This document shows, one piece after another, positions 10,527 to 23,585 of a stretch of DNA of 64,000 nt. Position 1 is the stretch's first letter. Every line of letters begins with the position of its first letter. A model generated the notes under the pieces. The model saw only the letters and a program-made list of their open reading frames with translations. It searched no databases and was not told the origin of the DNA. The position numbers and the translations under genes are program-made. This stretch comes from Primulina eburnea. Its lineage: Eukaryota; Streptophyta; Magnoliopsida; Lamiales; Gesneriaceae. The DNA lies in the NCBI RefSeq assembly GCF_022965805.1, contig NW_027330880.1, forward strand, positions 1 to 64,000, given 5' to 3'.

Positions 10527-12597
10527 TGTTAGAGTAGGTGCACGTCGAGCCAAGTGTTGGCCGACTGTTCACAATGAAACTCTTTGTATAAACGATCTTT
10601 ATTTTAATAATATTTCAATTTATTAATTTGGCGCATCTTTATCTTGATACCCATGCTTGTTGCATAGATAAAGTCCTTGAATATACAAATAGTAGAAAGA
10701 ATATGAGATGCTCATATGATGAGTATCATGAAACTCATATTTGGAATACTGTATATTCTAAACCGTTCCTAGTCGATTCAGCCGCCACTAAGAAGGATAA
10801 AGGCCGCTCGAGTTAGAGACTAGTATCTGCGATGTGAGTACCATGTTTCATTGGTAGGGGACATTGTGATGTCCGAGCATGCAGATAGGTGCTCCTTGTA
10901 GAGTGCACTGAACAACCCTCCATAAAAGGACTTTCCAAGTGGTTCTCACTTATCGAGTGGAAAAGTCCTGGTTTATGGTTGTACAGAATTAGTCCTTATG
11001 ACCCGGGACAACATTGAGACTCTATGTGCTAGCGTTTCACTTTGACTTGTTTACCGACTCTTATGGGGTCATTAGGTGGCAAGGTTGGGTGTTACGGCGA
11101 AACATATAGGAGTCGATGCATTGTAGTCGGGGATTCACCGCTTACCTACGGGTATGGATATCCTATGTGTTTTTCATGTATATGTGGGTTGAAATCTCTG
11201 ATCAGAGTATGGTGGTAATTATGAAAGGGGTTTCATAGATTACACCATCGATGCAACCACAACATGACACATAGTATCGATTCATTGACAACTCTCGATA
11301 GACCAATAGTTGTCGAATCGGTCGGGATATATGAGTTGAAGGGACCGTACTGTACGCTAACCATAATTGAATGGTTCTTGCAGGCACTATCATGTGATAC
11401 CTAGGGAATCACGTAAGCGATGCTGCTAGGCGTTTAACGTGATTGGTTGGGTACTATCAGACTTGAGTTCTGACGTTCTTACTATCAAAGGAGTTGATAA
11501 GTAAGAATGGAGCAATTGGGGTATGCTCGAATAAGGACATGTTTAGTCCGAATCACATTGAGATGTGAACCCACGGCTAGTTGTATCAATGAACCATTGA
11601 GGGCCACACAAGTACTTGCTTTGTAAATCCCGAAGAGAAGTAAAATAGTTCAATGTGTTGAACGACTTATAAATGTGTTTATAAGCGTAAAGAAAAATAG
11701 AAGTATGACTTCTAAGAGAGAAATATAAATTTTAATTTATGGAAGTGTTCCTAAGATTAAAATTTGGCCAAGTAAATAATGTAGTTGAAAATTGTGATTT
11801 TCATAAACATTATTGGGGACTAAATTAAATTAATTCAAATGTTGAATTAATTAAACACTAGTGGACCTAGTAGAGTCTAAATAATTAAATTAATTCAAGT
11901 GTTGGATTAATTAAATAATATTGAGTCTTGTAGAGCTCAATTAAAATAATTATTTAAACTAGTGGGACTTGAGTAAATTCAAGTAATATTTAATTTATCT
12001 CAAATGTGTTTGAGATAATTAAAATTTAGTCCATGGTTTTTAATGTGATTAAAAACCATATTATATGCATGAAATTCTAGGGTTTGCATGCTTTGGGGAG
12101 GTGAAGGGTTGGAGACTAGGCATGCAACTTTTTGCAACTTTTGAGAGACAACTTTTGTCAAGACCTAGGCTAGTCTCCCACACTCCTCATCCATCACACC
12201 TTGGCCGAAAATTAGAGGGATATTCTCTCAAATTTTTCTTTCCTTTGTTCTTCATTTTCTTGGAGAAAAATTCTTCTCTTTGATAAATCCTTAAGTTTTT
12301 CTAGTGCAAAACTTAAGGGGATTTACATAGCCAAGTGGTGGGCTTTATTCTTGAAGGGGAGAAGAAGGAGCTTGTAGATTTCTCTACCAAAACAAGAGCT
12401 TTGTTATTATAAACAAAGTTGGAGCCATTTCATCAACTCTAAGGAGTTGATAGGTAAATTTCTACAAACATCCTATGAATGTTTTTGGAGTTTTTGTAAA
12501 TATTACACACAAACATGAGGTGGCCGAAAATTTGCTCTAAAAATTTTATATTTTCGCTTCCGTTGTGTTTCCGGCCTCCGTAACCGGTCCGCTTTCA
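10527..12597 (+). repeat. Copia-1 3' LTR
   Basis: 2071 bp, same ends as the 5' LTR. It carries one extra A near 11488 and single-base differences at 10643 and 11913. Copia-2 matches this LTR at the two substitutions and the 5' LTR at the indel, so each change is private to one copy. Confidence 0.95.
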
Positions 12598-15000
12598 TGT
12601 AGGACTCAGAAGGGGAGGGATTCTATTTTTGTTGTTGTAGATAGATTCTCTAAGATGACACATTTTATAGCTTGTCATAAAACCGATGATGCTTCAAACA
12701 TTGCGGATTTGTTCTTTAGAGAAGTCGCTAGGTTGCATGGCATGCCTAGGACTATTGATTCTCGTCGCGATGTGAAATTTTTGAGTTACTTTTGGAATAC
12801 TTTATGGGCTATAAACTTGGCACAAAATTGTTGTTTTCTACTACTTGTCATCCTCAAACTGATGGACAAACTGAAGTTGTCAATAGAACTTTGGGAACAC
12901 TTTTGAGTGCTATTCTTAAAAAGAACTTGGATTGACATTTCTATGGACTTTATTTTGGGGTTGCCTAGGTCTAAGAAGGGGAGGGATTCTATTTTTGTTG
13001 TTGTGGATAGATTCTCTAAGATGGCACATTTTATTGCTTGTCATAAAACCGATGATGCGTTAAACATTGCGGATTTGTTCTTTAGAGAAGTCGTTAGGTT
13101 GCATGGCATGCCTAGGACTATTGATTCTGGTTGCGATGTCAAATTCTTGAGTTACTTTTGGAATACTTTATGGGCTAAACTTGGCACAAAATTGTTGTTT
13201 TCTACTACTTGTCATGCTCAAACGGATGGACAAACTGTAGTTGTCAATAGAACTTTGGGAACACTTTTGCGTGTTATTCTTAAAAAGAACTTGGATTGAC
13301 ATTTCTATGGACTTTGATTTGGGGTTGTTTAGGACAAAGAAGGGGAGGGATTCTATTTTTGTTGTTGTGGATAGATTCTCTAAGATGGCACATTTTATAG
13401 CTTGTCATAAAACCGATGATGCATCAAACATTGCGGATTTGTTCTTTAGAGAAGTCGTTAGGTTGCATGGCATGCCAAGAACTTTTGTTTCTGGTCGCGA
13501 TGTTAAATTCTTGAGTTACTTTTGAAAGATTTTCTGGGATAAACTTGGCACAAAATTATTGTTTTCTACTACTTGTCATGTTCAAACGGATGGACAAACT
13601 GTAGTTGTCAATAGAACTTTGGGAACACTTTTTCGTGTTATTTTTAAAAAGAACTTGGATTGACATTTCTATGGACTTTATTTTGTGGTTGCCTAGGACT
13701 AAGAAAGGGAGGGATTCTATTTTTGTTTTTGTGGATAGATTCTCTAATATGGCACATTTTATAGCATGTCATAAAACCGATGATGTTTCAAACATTGCGG
13801 ATTTGTTCTTTAGAGAAGTCGTTAGGTTGCATGGCATGCCTAGGACTATTGTTTCTGGTCGCGATGTTAAATTCATGAGTTACTTTTGGAAGACTTTATG
13901 GGCTAAACTTGACAAAAAATGGTTGTTTTCTACTACTTGTCATGCTCAAACGGATGGAAAAACTGTAGTTGTCAATAGAACTTTGGGAACACTTTTGCGT
14001 GTTATTCTTAAAAAGAACTTGGATTGTCATTTCTATGGACTTTATTTTGGGGTTGTCCTGGACTAAGAAGGGGAGGGATTCTATTTTTGTGGTTCTGGAT
14101 AGATTCTCTAAGATGGCACATTTTATAGCTTGTCGTAAAACCGATGATGCTTCAAACATTGCGGGTTTGTTCTTTAGAGAAGTCGCTAGGTTGCATGGCA
14201 TGCCTAGGACTATTGATTCTGTTCGCAATGTTAAACTCTTGAGTTACTTTTGGAATACTTTATGGGCTAAACTTGGCACAAAATTGTTGTTTTCTACTAC
14301 TTGTCATGCTAAAACGGATGGACAAACTGAAGTTGTCAATAGAACTTTGGGAACACTTTTGCGTGCTATTCTTAAAAAGAACTTGGATTGACATTTCTAT
14401 GGAATTTATTTTGGGGTTGCCTAGGACTAAGAAAGGGGAGGGATTCTATTTTTGTTGTTGTGGATAGATTCACTAAGATGGCACATTTATAGCTTGTCAT
14501 AAAATCGATGATGCTTCAAACATGGCGGATTTGTTCTTTAGAGAAGTCGTTAGGTTGCATGGCATGCTTTGAACTTTTGTTTCTGGTCGCGATGTTAAAT
14601 TCTTGAGTAACTTTGAAAAGACTTCATGGGCTAAACTTGGCACAAAATTGTTGTTTTCTACTACTTGTCATGCTCAAACGGATGGACAAACTGTAGTTGT
14701 CAATAGAACTTTGGGAACACTTTTGCGTGTTATTCTTAAAAAGAACTTGTATTGACATTTCTATGGACTTTATTTTGTAGTTGCCTAGGACTAAGAAGGG
14801 GAGGGATTCTATTTTTGTTGTTGTGGATAGATTCTCTAAGATGACACATTTTATAGCTTGTCAGAAAACTGATGATGCTTCAAACATTGCGGATTTGTTC
14901 TTTAGAGAAGTCGTTAGGTTGCATGGCATGACTAGGACTATTGCTTCTGATCGCGATGTTAAATTCTTGAGTTACTTTTAAAAGACTTTGTGGGCTAAAC

Positions 15001-15846
15001 TTGGCACAAAATTGTTGTTTTCTACTACTTGTCATGCTCAAACGGATGGACAAACTGAAGTTGTCAATAGAACTTTTGGAACACTTTTGCGTGCTATTCT
15101 TAAAAAGAACTTGGATTGACATTTCTATGGACTTTATTTTGGGGTTGCTTAGGACTAAGAAGTGGAGGGATTCTATTTTTGTTGTTGTGGATAGATTCTT
15201 TAAGATGGCACATTTTATAGCTTGTCATAAAACCGACGATGCTTCGAACATGGCGGATTTGTTCTTTAGAGAAGTCGTTAGGTTGCATGGCATGCCTAGG
15301 ACTATTGCTTCGGATCGCGATGTTAAATTCTTGAGTTACTTTTGGAATACTTTATGGGCTAAACTTGGCACAAAATTGTTGTTTTCTACTTCTTGTCATG
15401 CTCAAATGGATGGACAAACTGAAGTTGTCAATAGAACTTTGGGAACACTTTTTGTGCTATTATTAAAAAGAACTTGGATTGACATTTCTATGGACTTTAT
15501 TTTGGGGTTGCCTAGGACTAAGAAGGGTAGGGATTCTATTTTTGTTGTTGTGGATAGATTCTCTAAGATGGCACATTTTATAGCTTGTCCTAAAATCGAT
15601 CATGCTTCAAACATTGCGGATTTGTTCTTTAGAGAAGTCATTAGGTTGCATGGCGTGTTTAGAACTTTTGTTTCTGGTCGCGATGTTAAATTCTTGAGTT
15701 ACATTGGAAAGACTTTATGGGCTAAACTTGGCACAAAATTGTTGTTTTCTACTACTTGTCATGCTCAAACGTATGGACAAACTGTAGTTGTGAATAGAAC
15801 TTTGAGAACACTTTTGTGTGTTATTCTTAAAAAGAACTTGGATTGA
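15001..15846 (+). pseudogene. Second copy of the fused two-monomer integrase frame
   Basis: 281 codons, offset by 13511 from the frame at 1490-2335 and sharing its missing junction base, so both descend from one block duplication. The first full unit keeps the SDRD form of the second catalytic Asp. Like the other copy it lacks the N- and C-terminal integrase domains and is judged non-functional. Confidence 0.6.
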
Positions 15847-17121
15847 CATTTCTATGGACTTTATTATGTGGTTGTCTAGGACTAAGAAGGGGAGGGATTC
15901 TATTTTTGTTGTTGTGGATAGATTCTCTAAGATGGCACATTTATAGCTTGTCATAAAATCGATGATGTTTCAAACATTGCGGATTTGTTCTTTAGAGAAG
16001 TAGTTAGGTTGCATGGCATGCTTAGCACTTTTGTCTCTGGTCGCGATGTTAAATTCTTGAGTTACATTGGAAAGACTTTATGGGCTAAACTTGGCACAAA
16101 ATTGTTGTTTTCTACTACTTGTCATGCTCAAACGGATGGACAAACTGTAGTTGTCAATAGAACTTTGGGAACACTTTTGCGTGTTATTCTTAAAAAGAAC
16201 TTGGATTGACATTTCTATGGACTTTATTATGTGGTTGTCTAGGACTCAGAAGGGGAGGGATTCTATTTTTGTTGTTGTGGATAGATTCTCTAAGATGACA
16301 CATTTTATAGCTTGTCATAAAACCGATGATGCTTCAAACATTGCGGATTTGTTCTTTAGAGAAGATCGAACATGGCGGATTTGTTCTTTAGAGAAGTCGT
16401 TAGGTTGCATGGCGTGTTTAGAACTTTTGTTTCTGGTCGCGATGTTAAATTCTTGAGTTACATTGGAAAGACTTTATGGGCTAAACTTGGCACAAAATTG
16501 TTGTTTTCTACTACTTGTCATGCTCAAACGTATGGACAAACTGTAGTTGTGAATAGAACTTTGAGAACACTTTTGTGTGTTATTCTTAAAAAGAACTTGG
16601 ATTGACATTTCTATGGACTTTATTATGTGGTTGTCTAGGACTAAGAAGGGGAGGGATTCTATTTTTGTTGTTGTGGATAGATTCTCTAAGATGGCACATT
16701 TATAGCTTGTCATAAAATCGATGATGTTTCAAACATTGCGGATTTGTTCTTTAGAGAAGTAGTTAGGTTGCATGGCATGCTTAGCACTTTTGTCTCTGGT
16801 CGCGATGTTAAATTCTTGAGTTACATTGGAAAGACTTTATGGGCTAAACTTGGCACAAAATTGTTGTTTTCTACTACTTGTCATGCTCAAACGGATGGAC
16901 AAACTGTAGTTGTCAATAGAACTTTGGGAACACTTTTGCGTGTTATTCTTAAAAAGAACTTGGATTGACATTTCTATGGACTTTATTATGTGGTTGTCTA
17001 GGACTCAGAAGGGGAGGGATTCTATTTTTGTTGTTGTGGATAGATTCTCTAAGATGACACATTTTATAGCTTGTCATAAAACCGATGATGCTTCAAACAT
17101 TGCGGATTTGTTCTTTAGAGA
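15604..17121 (+). repeat. Out-of-register 759-bp tandem duplication in the satellite
   Basis: Bases around 15604-16362 recur at 16363-17121 with a 759-bp shift (for example frame ends 16209 and 16968, 15846 and 16605). 759 is two monomers plus 31 bp, so the join near 16362-16372 is not between equivalent monomer positions: the word GGATTTGTTCTTTAGAGAAG occurs twice in quick succession there. The first bases of the second copy (TCGAACATGGCGG) match another monomer type (15241 region), so the junction is a mosaic. Confidence 0.75.
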
Positions 17122-17376
17122 AGTCGCTAGGTTGCATGGCATGCCTAGGACTATTGATTCTCGTCGCGATGTGAAATTTTTGAGTTACTTTTGGAATACT
17201 TTAAGGGCTATAAACTTGGCACAAAATTGTTGTTTTCTACTACTTGTCATCCTCAAACGGATGGACTAACTGAAGTTGTCAATAGAACTTTGGGAACACT
17301 TTTGAGTGCTATTCTTAAAAAGAACTTGGATTGACATTTCTATGGACTTTATTTTGGGGCTGTCTAGGACTAAGAA

Positions 17377-18994
17377 TGTGACACCCTGACCCGATACAAT
17401 TAAAATACAGCGGAATTTAAAATTTTCTTTCAAACATGGAAGGAGTTTCAAAATACATTTTATAAAAGTGTTTACAAAATAACAACATGATCATTCCAAT
17501 GACATAACAAAATACAAAATATCATTAGTGTGATCATGTTACAAAATGGTACAAAATAATCATCCTTCCAATCTTCGTATGCATATGACCCCCATCCACA
17601 GTCAACGTCCCGGTCCGTCGCTCTTATCTGCATCACATGAAAATAACTGAAATGAGAATAGATCTCAGCAAGTGGAACTCTTACATAGCAATGATACATA
17701 GTATACACTGTAAAACATGGCTTTTAAATCATAAATACCATCGACTCTGAATCATGAATAACGTAGCAATAACTGTAGCAATAGCAATGGCAATAGTTAG
17801 CAAAACGATGGTATTTCTCTTTTCTATGGTTGGATTGATATCAATAGTATCTGTGACTGTGGTTGCCAATATCCCATCGATATAAATCGATAACTGTGAG
17901 GGGATAGAAGCCTATGGTCGATGATCATCTAATTGCATGCAATGCTATGGCTATGATTAATCAATCCAATAAAACATTTGAATTCTCAATAGCATTTAAG
18001 GCCGTCGTTTCGCAATCTCATAATATCTCTTGTATTCCCTTTATAACAATGGTGAGACATACAATGCCTCCAATAGATAATCAATGAAAGGAATACATAA
18101 CAATGGATCAATGGAAGGGAATAACACTTTGAAACCTTTAAAACACAATACATATAATATCATGTGAGCAAAAAGGATGAAATTCCACTTACTACCAATA
18201 GAACACCTCAAATAAGCTCTTGGTACACCACCTACAACAATAATCCATAAATAACACCAATATCAACTCTAGATCCACAAGTACAAGCCAAATAATCCAT
18301 TAAACAACTCAAACATCAAATCCAAAATAACCCTTAACTCAAAACCTCGTTAGAATCGCACCAAAAACTTACCTAAGCTTCCTTATACCATGGAGAACGT
18401 TGATCTCAAGTCGGAAATCCAAACAAAGCCAAGAATCAAAGATAGGAAGCAAAAGAAATGGATGAAAACCCTTGCCAATGGAGAGAAAATCGGTAAAGAA
18501 GAGAAGGAATAGGATAAGGTATGGCCAACAACTCCCAAAAGTGACTTAAAAACTCGCCCATACTTACACCGCGGGTGCGCCAACACAAGCACCGCGGGTG
18601 CGCCATGCTCACGGCATACCAAAATAATTCTCATGCACGATCACCGCGGGTGCGGTGCTACAATTACCGCGGGTGCGGTGCACACCGCGGGTGCGGTCCT
18701 TGCACTGCCGCGGGTGCGGTCATGCCACGGCCCTCAAAATGCAAAATGATGAATAGTACACCGCGGGGGCACTCATCTAAGAGCGCGGGTGCACTCTACT
18801 CACGGCAATGAACAGTACAAACTCAACTAAAATCGATCCGAAACGCTGAAACGAACAATCAACACCAACTAATACCTCAAATAAATAATAACCAATAATA
18901 CTATAGCCCAAAACACAACTATAAACGACTAATCATAAACCCAATTGACACAATAAAGCTTAAACCGTACCGTACACCGGGCTCGGCTATTACA
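17377..18994 (-). repeat. Gypsy-1 3' LTR
   Basis: 1618 bp; in element orientation it starts TGTAATAGCC and ends GTGTCACA. It contains the G+C-rich CACCGCGGGTG repeat cluster at about 18567-18800, the same as in the other LTR. A 78-codon open frame over this cluster (18575-18811) is a product of the repeat. Confidence 0.93.
18567..18800 (-). repeat. CACCGCGGGTG repeat cluster in gypsy-1 3' LTR
   Basis: About eight copies or near copies of an 11-bp word with dyad symmetry (CACC-GCG-GGTG), often extended by CGG or CGC, in otherwise AT-rich sequence. It is the counterpart of 24776-25010. Confidence 0.85.
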
Positions 18995-19007
18995 ATCTCC
19001 CCTCCTT
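18995..19007 (-). promoter_or_regulatory. Gypsy-1 polypurine tract
   Basis: In element orientation AAGGAGGGGAGAT directly precedes the 3' LTR. Expected plus-strand primer site. Confidence 0.85.
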
Positions 19008-19034
19008 AGAGGAATTTCGTCCTCGAAATTGACG

Positions 19035-22000
19035 TCACGGCACGAACAACTCAGGATACCTCTCTCTCATCTCAGTCTCTGGTTCCCACGTAGCCTCCTC
19101 GATCAAATGGTTCCTCCAAAGGACTTTAACGATGCCGATCTCTTTGTTCCTCAATACTCTGACAGTGCGATCCAAAATCTGGACCGGAATCTCTTGGTAA
19201 GTCAAATTCGGCGTCAAGTCCAATGGCTCGTGGCGAAGAACATGGGAAGGATCTGCAATATACTTCCTGAGCATCGATACATGAAACACATTATGGACTC
19301 TGTCAAGATCGGGCGGTAGGGCTAATCTGTAGGCTCGGTCACCAACTCTGTCCAATATCTCAAATGGACCAATGAATCTAGGACTCAACTTGCCCTTCTT
19401 GCCAAATCTCATCACACCCTTGAGAGGTGCTATCTTCAGAAAAACATGATCGCCAACCTCGAACTTCAAAGGTCTGCGACGAACATCTGCATAACTCTTC
19501 TGCCTCGACTGAGCAGTCTTCATCCTCTCTCTGATAACTGCAACAACATCGGCAGTCTGCTGGACCAACTCGGGACCCAACATCTTCCTCTCTCCAACCT
19601 CATCCCAAAACAAAGGGGATCTGCACTTCCTGCCATAAAGTGCCTCATACGGTGCCATGCCAATCGTCGCCTGGTAGCTATTTTTGTACGTGAACTCCAC
19701 AAGTGGCAGCTTAGAATCCCAACTACCAGAATAGTCAATAGTACAAGCTCTGAGCATATCCTCCAGAATCTGAATGACTCTCTCTGACTGACCGTCGCTC
19801 TGAGGATGATAAGCTGTACTGAAAGCTAATCGAGAACCCAAAGCTCTGTGAAGACTCTTCCAAAACTCGGAGGTAAATCTAGGGTCACGATCAGACACAA
19901 TCGACACGGGCACCCCATGAAGTCTAACAATCTCGGCAATGTAGTCCTCGGCATACTGAGACATCGAATACGTCGTCTTGACTGGGAGAAAGTGCGCTGA
20001 CTTGGTCAATCTATCAACAATAACCCAAATGGAATTGAAACCCTTCTGCGTCCTGGGTAAACCAGTCACGAAATCCATAGTGATATGTTCCCACTTCCAC
20101 TGAGGAATCGGCAAAGAAAGCAATGTCCCAGCAGGTCTCTGGTGCTCAATCTTTACCTGCTGACAAGTAAGGCACTGAGAAATGAACAAAGCTATATCTT
20201 TCTTCATACCTGGCCACCAGTAAAGTCGACGAAGATCCTGATACATCTTCGTACTGCCTGGATGAATCGAATAAGGTGCGGTATGAGCCTCTGTCAAGAC
20301 GTCTCTACGAATATCGTCGCCAGAAGGAACACAAATACGACCTCTGAAAGTCACCAAACCATCACCATTCAGACTAAACTCTGAATTCCCTCTAGCCTCA
20401 GCTCTAGCTCTCAACTCTGTCAACTGAACATCAGTCGACTGCTCTCTACGGATCCTGTCCGTCAAAGTAGATCGAATGACCAACGCTGAAAAGCGAGCAA
20501 TGGTACCTGGAATCACTAGATCAATCTCCTCTCTCTGCAAATCCATCAACAATGGTCTCTGAATCAAAGAACTCAAAGAAGCACTCGATTTGCGGCTCAA
20601 AGCATCAGCCACCACATTCGCCTTCCCTGGGTGATAGCTGATGGTCACATCATAATCCTTGACCAGCTCTAACCACCTCCTCTGCCTCATGTTGAGCTCT
20701 TTCTGCGAGAACAAATACTTCAAACTCTTGTGGTCTGTAAAGATCTCACACTTTTCGCCATACAGATAATGTCTCCAAATCTTCAGGGCGAAAACCACAG
20801 CTGCGAGCTCCAAATCATGCGTCGGATAATTCTTCTCATAATCTTTCAACTGACGAGACGCATAGGCAATGACCTTACCTCTCTGCATCAACACTGCACC
20901 AAGGCCTCTCTTCGACGCATCGGTATAGACAACAAAGTCCTCTGAACCACTGGGCAAAGAAAGAACAGGAGCTGTCGTCAATCTGTCCTTCAACTCCTGA
21001 AATGCACTCTGGCAATCAATAGACCACTCGAACTTCACAGTCTTCCTCGTCAGATTGGACAATGGCAGGGCAATCTTAGAGAAACCTGAAATGAAACGAC
21101 GATAGTAACCTGCCAAACCAAGGAAACTGCGAACCTCTGAAACAGTGGTAGGAATAGGCCAACTCTGAATCGCCTCTATCTTCAATGGATCAACAGCAAT
21201 GCCATCTCTCGAAACAACATGGCCTAGAAAAGAAATCTGATCCAGCCAAAACTCACACTTCTTCAGCTTGGCAAACAATCTCTTCTCTCGCAACAATTGA
21301 AGAACAACTCTGAGATGCTCGGCATGAAGCTCTCTGGTCTTGGAATAGATCAAGATATCGTCAATGAAGACAATGACGAAGCTATCCAGATAAGGCTTGA
21401 ACACACGGTTCATCAGGTCCATGAAGACTGAAGGGGCATTGGTCAAACCAAAAGACATCACAAGAAACTCATAGTGACCATACCTGGTCCGGAAAGCTGT
21501 CTTAGGGATATCAGACTCCTTAACCTTCAACTGATAGTAGCCAGACCGAAGATCAATCTTCGAGAACACAGTGGCACCATGGAGCTGATCAAACAAATCA
21601 TCTATCCGAGGCAACGGATACTTGTTCTTGACAGTCACTTTGTTGAGCTCCCTGTAGTCGATACACAGCCGCAAGGAACCATCCTTCTTCTTGACAAACA
21701 GAACCGGAGCTCCCCAAGGCGAAGAACTCGGACGAATAAAGCCTTTGTCTAAAAGATCCTGCAACTGAGTCTTCAACTCCTTCATCTCGGTAGGGGCCAT
21801 CCTGTACGGAGCCTTAGAGATAGGAACCGTACCTGGAGCTAAATCGATCACAAACTCAACATCCCTATCCGGCGGCAAACCCGGAACATCATCCTCAAAC
21901 ACATCAGCAAACTCCCTCACCACATCAATATCATCTACATTCAACTTAATCAATCTATCAACATCCACAATAGAAGCAAGAAATCCATCGCAACCTCTAC

Positions 22001-23453
22001 ACAACAATCTCTCAGCCTCAAGACAAGAAATAAAAGGAAGGACCAGCGAAGTACCTGCACTGGCGAGCGCTCCTCCCTGGCCATCATCTGCAAAAGTCAC
22101 CTTCTTAGCAACACAATCGATAACTGCACGGTAAGTCGAAAGCCAATCCATGCCAAGAATAACGTCGAAAGCAACCATAGGGATAACAATCAAATCAGCG
22201 AAGACAACTCGCTCCTCAATACGAACAGGGCACGCAAAGACAATCGATGTCGGGCACAACACGTCCCCCGAAGGCAAAACAACATTAAGATGAAGGGGAA
22301 GAATAGAAGGAACTATACCCAAAGATCTCAAAAATAATTCAGACATAAAAGAATGAGTAGCACCAGTATCAATCAAAGTAGTAGCTACTCTGCCTGAAAT
22401 CAAAATAGTACTAAGGATCAATGAAGATTCACGATTAATACCTTCCTTCGTCATGGAAAAGATACGACCCTGCACCTTCCCTTGGCTATCTCCCCTCGGG
22501 CAATTCCTGGCAACGTGGCCTGCCGCGCCACAACGAAAACAAGTATGAGTGCCCAATCTGCACTCTCCTCGATGATGCTTACCACACTTTGGACACAGTG
22601 GCTTCTCGGGATCAAATGGAACTGGCGGTGGTCTAGAACTCGGCTCCATCTTGCCCTTGCCCTTGAAACGATCCCTGCCCCTCTGATTAGAACCCTGGCC
22701 TCTCTGAGCAATGGCCTGGTGTCTCTCTTGCCTCTCCCGGGCAATGTCCTTCTCATCCTGCTCGGCCAACAAAGCTTTGGACACAATCTCCTTGAAAGTA
22801 ACAGCCTTGGACATGTTGATATCACGACGAATCTCCGCTCTAAGGCCTCGAATGAAATGAGCGCCCTTGTCCTTGTCGTTCGAAGCAATATACGGAGCAA
22901 ATAGGCAACCTTCCTCAAACTTCAGAATATACTGGCCAACATCCAAGCTCCCCTGTCTAAGTTCCAAGAACTCCGTAACCTTCCTCGCTCGAAGTGCGTC
23001 GGGGAAATACTTGTCGTAGAACAAGTCAGTGAACTCTGACCACTTCAGTGTCGCAACATCAACTCCAACTTTCGTAGCATTCCACCAAATGCGGGCAGCC
23101 TTAACCAACATGAACACTGCACAGCTAATCCTGTCTTTGTCCTCATACTGGAGATGATCGAAGATAGCTTCAAGCGCCTTGACCCACTCGACAGCAACTA
23201 GAGGATCGGTGCTACCTGCGAATTCCGGTGGATCCATTCTCTTAAAAGAAGAAAAGACGGCATCAGTGCCAACAGCCTGAGCAACTTGACCTCTCACTTG
23301 GCCTCGACCCTGTCCTGCTCCTTGCAATCGGAGCAACTGCTGAATCTGATCGCTATGCACCTTGGCCTGCTCCTTAAGCAACTTGCCGAACTCGTCGACA
23401 ACTCTCGAGGAAGAACTATCCTCACCCTCTGCCGCCTTACGCTTAGGAGGCAT
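19035..23453 (-). CDS. Gypsy-1 gag-pol polyprotein, intact
   Basis: A 1472-residue frame with all Ty3/gypsy domains. Gag covers about residues 1-290 and ends in cysteine-rich motifs: a non-standard CPKCGKHH region, then a canonical CCHC knuckle [14 protein letters not shown] at about 303-316. Protease has DTGATHSF with Asp362. RT has the FIDD form of the YXDD motif, Asp698 and Asp699. RNase H contains [10 protein letters not shown] and [11 protein letters not shown]. The integrase has an HHCC zinc region (H of [14 protein letters not shown]) and a D,D35E core with Asp1127, Asp1188 and Glu1224. A chromodomain-like tail closes the protein. No stop or shift is seen. The start [10 protein letters not shown] is 132 bases inside the 5' LTR. 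Its integrase differs clearly from the satellite monomer. Confidence 0.95.
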   Translation of the reverse strand: MPPKRKAAEGEDSSSSRVVDEFGKLLKEQAKVHSDQIQQLLRLQGAGQGRGQVRGQVAQAVGTDAVFSSFKRMDPPEFAGSTDPLVAVEWVKALEAIFDHLQYEDKDRISCAVFMLVKAARIWWNATKVGVDVATLKWSEFTDLFYDKYFPDALRARKVTEFLELRQGSLDVGQYILKFEEGCLFAPYIASNDKDKGAHFIRGLRAEIRRDINMSKAVTFKEIVSKALLAEQDEKDIARERQERHQAIAQRGQGSNQRGRDRFKGKGKMEPSSRPPPVPFDPEKPLCPKCGKHHRGECRLGTHTCFRCGAAGHVARNCPRGDSQGKVQGRIFSMTKEGINRESSLILSTILISGRVATTLIDTGATHSFMSELFLRSLGIVPSILPLHLNVVLPSGDVLCPTSIVFACPVRIEERVVFADLIVIPMVAFDVILGMDWLSTYRAVIDCVAKKVTFADDGQGGALASAGTSLVLPFISCLEAERLLCRGCDGFLASIVDVDRLIKLNVDDIDVVREFADVFEDDVPGLPPDRDVEFVIDLAPGTVPISKAPYRMAPTEMKELKTQLQDLLDKGFIRPSSSPWGAPVLFVKKKDGSLRLCIDYRELNKVTVKNKYPLPRIDDLFDQLHGATVFSKIDLRSGYYQLKVKESDIPKTAFRTRYGHYEFLVMSFGLTNAPSVFMDLMNRVFKPYLDSFVIVFIDDILIYSKTRELHAEHLRVVLQLLREKRLFAKLKKCEFWLDQISFLGHVVSRDGIAVDPLKIEAIQSWPIPTTVSEVRSFLGLAGYYRRFISGFSKIALPLSNLTRKTVKFEWSIDCQSAFQELKDRLTTAPVLSLPSGSEDFVVYTDASKRGLGAVLMQRGKVIAYASRQLKDYEKNYPTHDLELAAVVFALKIWRHYLYGEKCEIFTDHKSLKYLFSQKELNMRQRRWLELVKDYDVTISYHPGKANVVADALSRKSSASLSSLIQRPLLMDLQREEIDLVIPGTIARFSALVIRSTLTDRIRREQSTDVQLTELRARAEARGNSEFSLNGDGLVTFRGRICVPSGDDIRRDVLTEAHTAPYSIHPGSTKMYQDLRRLYWWPGMKKDIALFISQCLTCQQVKIEHQRPAGTLLSLPIPQWKWEHITMDFVTGLPRTQKGFNSIWVIVDRLTKSAHFLPVKTTYSMSQYAEDYIAEIVRLHGVPVSIVSDRDPRFTSEFWKSLHRALGSRLAFSTAYHPQSDGQSERVIQILEDMLRACTIDYSGSWDSKLPLVEFTYKNSYQATIGMAPYEALYGRKCRSPLFWDEVGERKMLGPELVQQTADVVAVIRERMKTAQSRQKSYADVRRRPLKFEVGDHVFLKIAPLKGVMRFGKKGKLSPRFIGPFEILDRVGDRAYRLALPPDLDRVHNVFHVSMLRKYIADPSHVLRHEPLDLTPNLTYQEIPVQILDRTVRVLRNKEIGIVKVLWRNHLIEEATWEPETEMRERYPELFVP

Positions 23454-23585
23454 ACTCTACAATTGCTCACAAGACACCAATCAATAAATAACAATGAATA
23501 GATGCAAGAAAACATACCCGGACAGTTGAAAGTAGACGAAGTCATATGCATTGGTCCGAAGAACCGGTGCTCTGATACCACTAAA
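23454..23585 (-). other. Gypsy-1 leader with primer binding site
   Basis: Short leader of 132 bp between 5' LTR and gag-pol. At 23565-23580 the minus strand reads TGGTATCAGAGCACCG, the tRNA-iMet-type primer site, five bases from the LTR end. Nothing else is recognised. Confidence 0.88.

Larger units (their letters stand above)
2732..12597 (+). mobile_element. Copia-1: full-length Ty1/copia LTR retrotransposon
   Basis: Complete 9.87-kb element with two LTRs of 2070 and 2071 bp, a tRNA-iMet-type PBS, a long leader, one intact gag-pol frame and a polypurine tract. LTR ends are TGTTAG and TTTCA. The target duplication TGTAG is at 2727-2731 and 12598-12602, inside a satellite monomer; joining the flanks restores the monomer apart from one base. 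By eye the LTRs differ at 2848/10643, 4117/11913 and by one A inserted near 11488, so the insertion is recent. Domain order protease, integrase, RT, RNase H is the copia order. I do not assign a named lineage with confidence. Confidence 0.96.
12598..17376 (+). repeat. Integrase-derived 364-bp satellite, segment B
   Basis: Array continues on the same strand. ACATTTC junctions fall at 12935, 13299, 13663, 14027 (one base changed), 14391, 14755, 15119, 15482, 15846, 16209, 16605, 16968 and 17334. Spacing is 363-366 except the 396-bp step ending at 16605, caused by an out-of-register duplication. The block 14391-16238 copies 880-2727 of segment A at a constant offset of 13511; without copia-1 and its target duplication this is 3640 bp, ten monomers. 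The part 16744-17376 is the empty-site counterpart of the copia-1 flanks. The segment ends at the AAGAA target duplication of gypsy-1. Confidence 0.93.

Noticed and set aside
18575..18811. Arg/Gly/Cys-rich 78-codon frame (also 24784-25020)
   Set aside because: It is generated by the CACCGCGGGTG repeats in the gypsy-1 LTR.
19035..23453. Gypsy-1 integrase as the parent of the satellite
   Set aside because: The core motifs differ widely ([12 protein letters not shown] and [13 protein letters not shown] against [12 protein letters not shown] and [13 protein letters not shown]), so the parent is another gypsy lineage.
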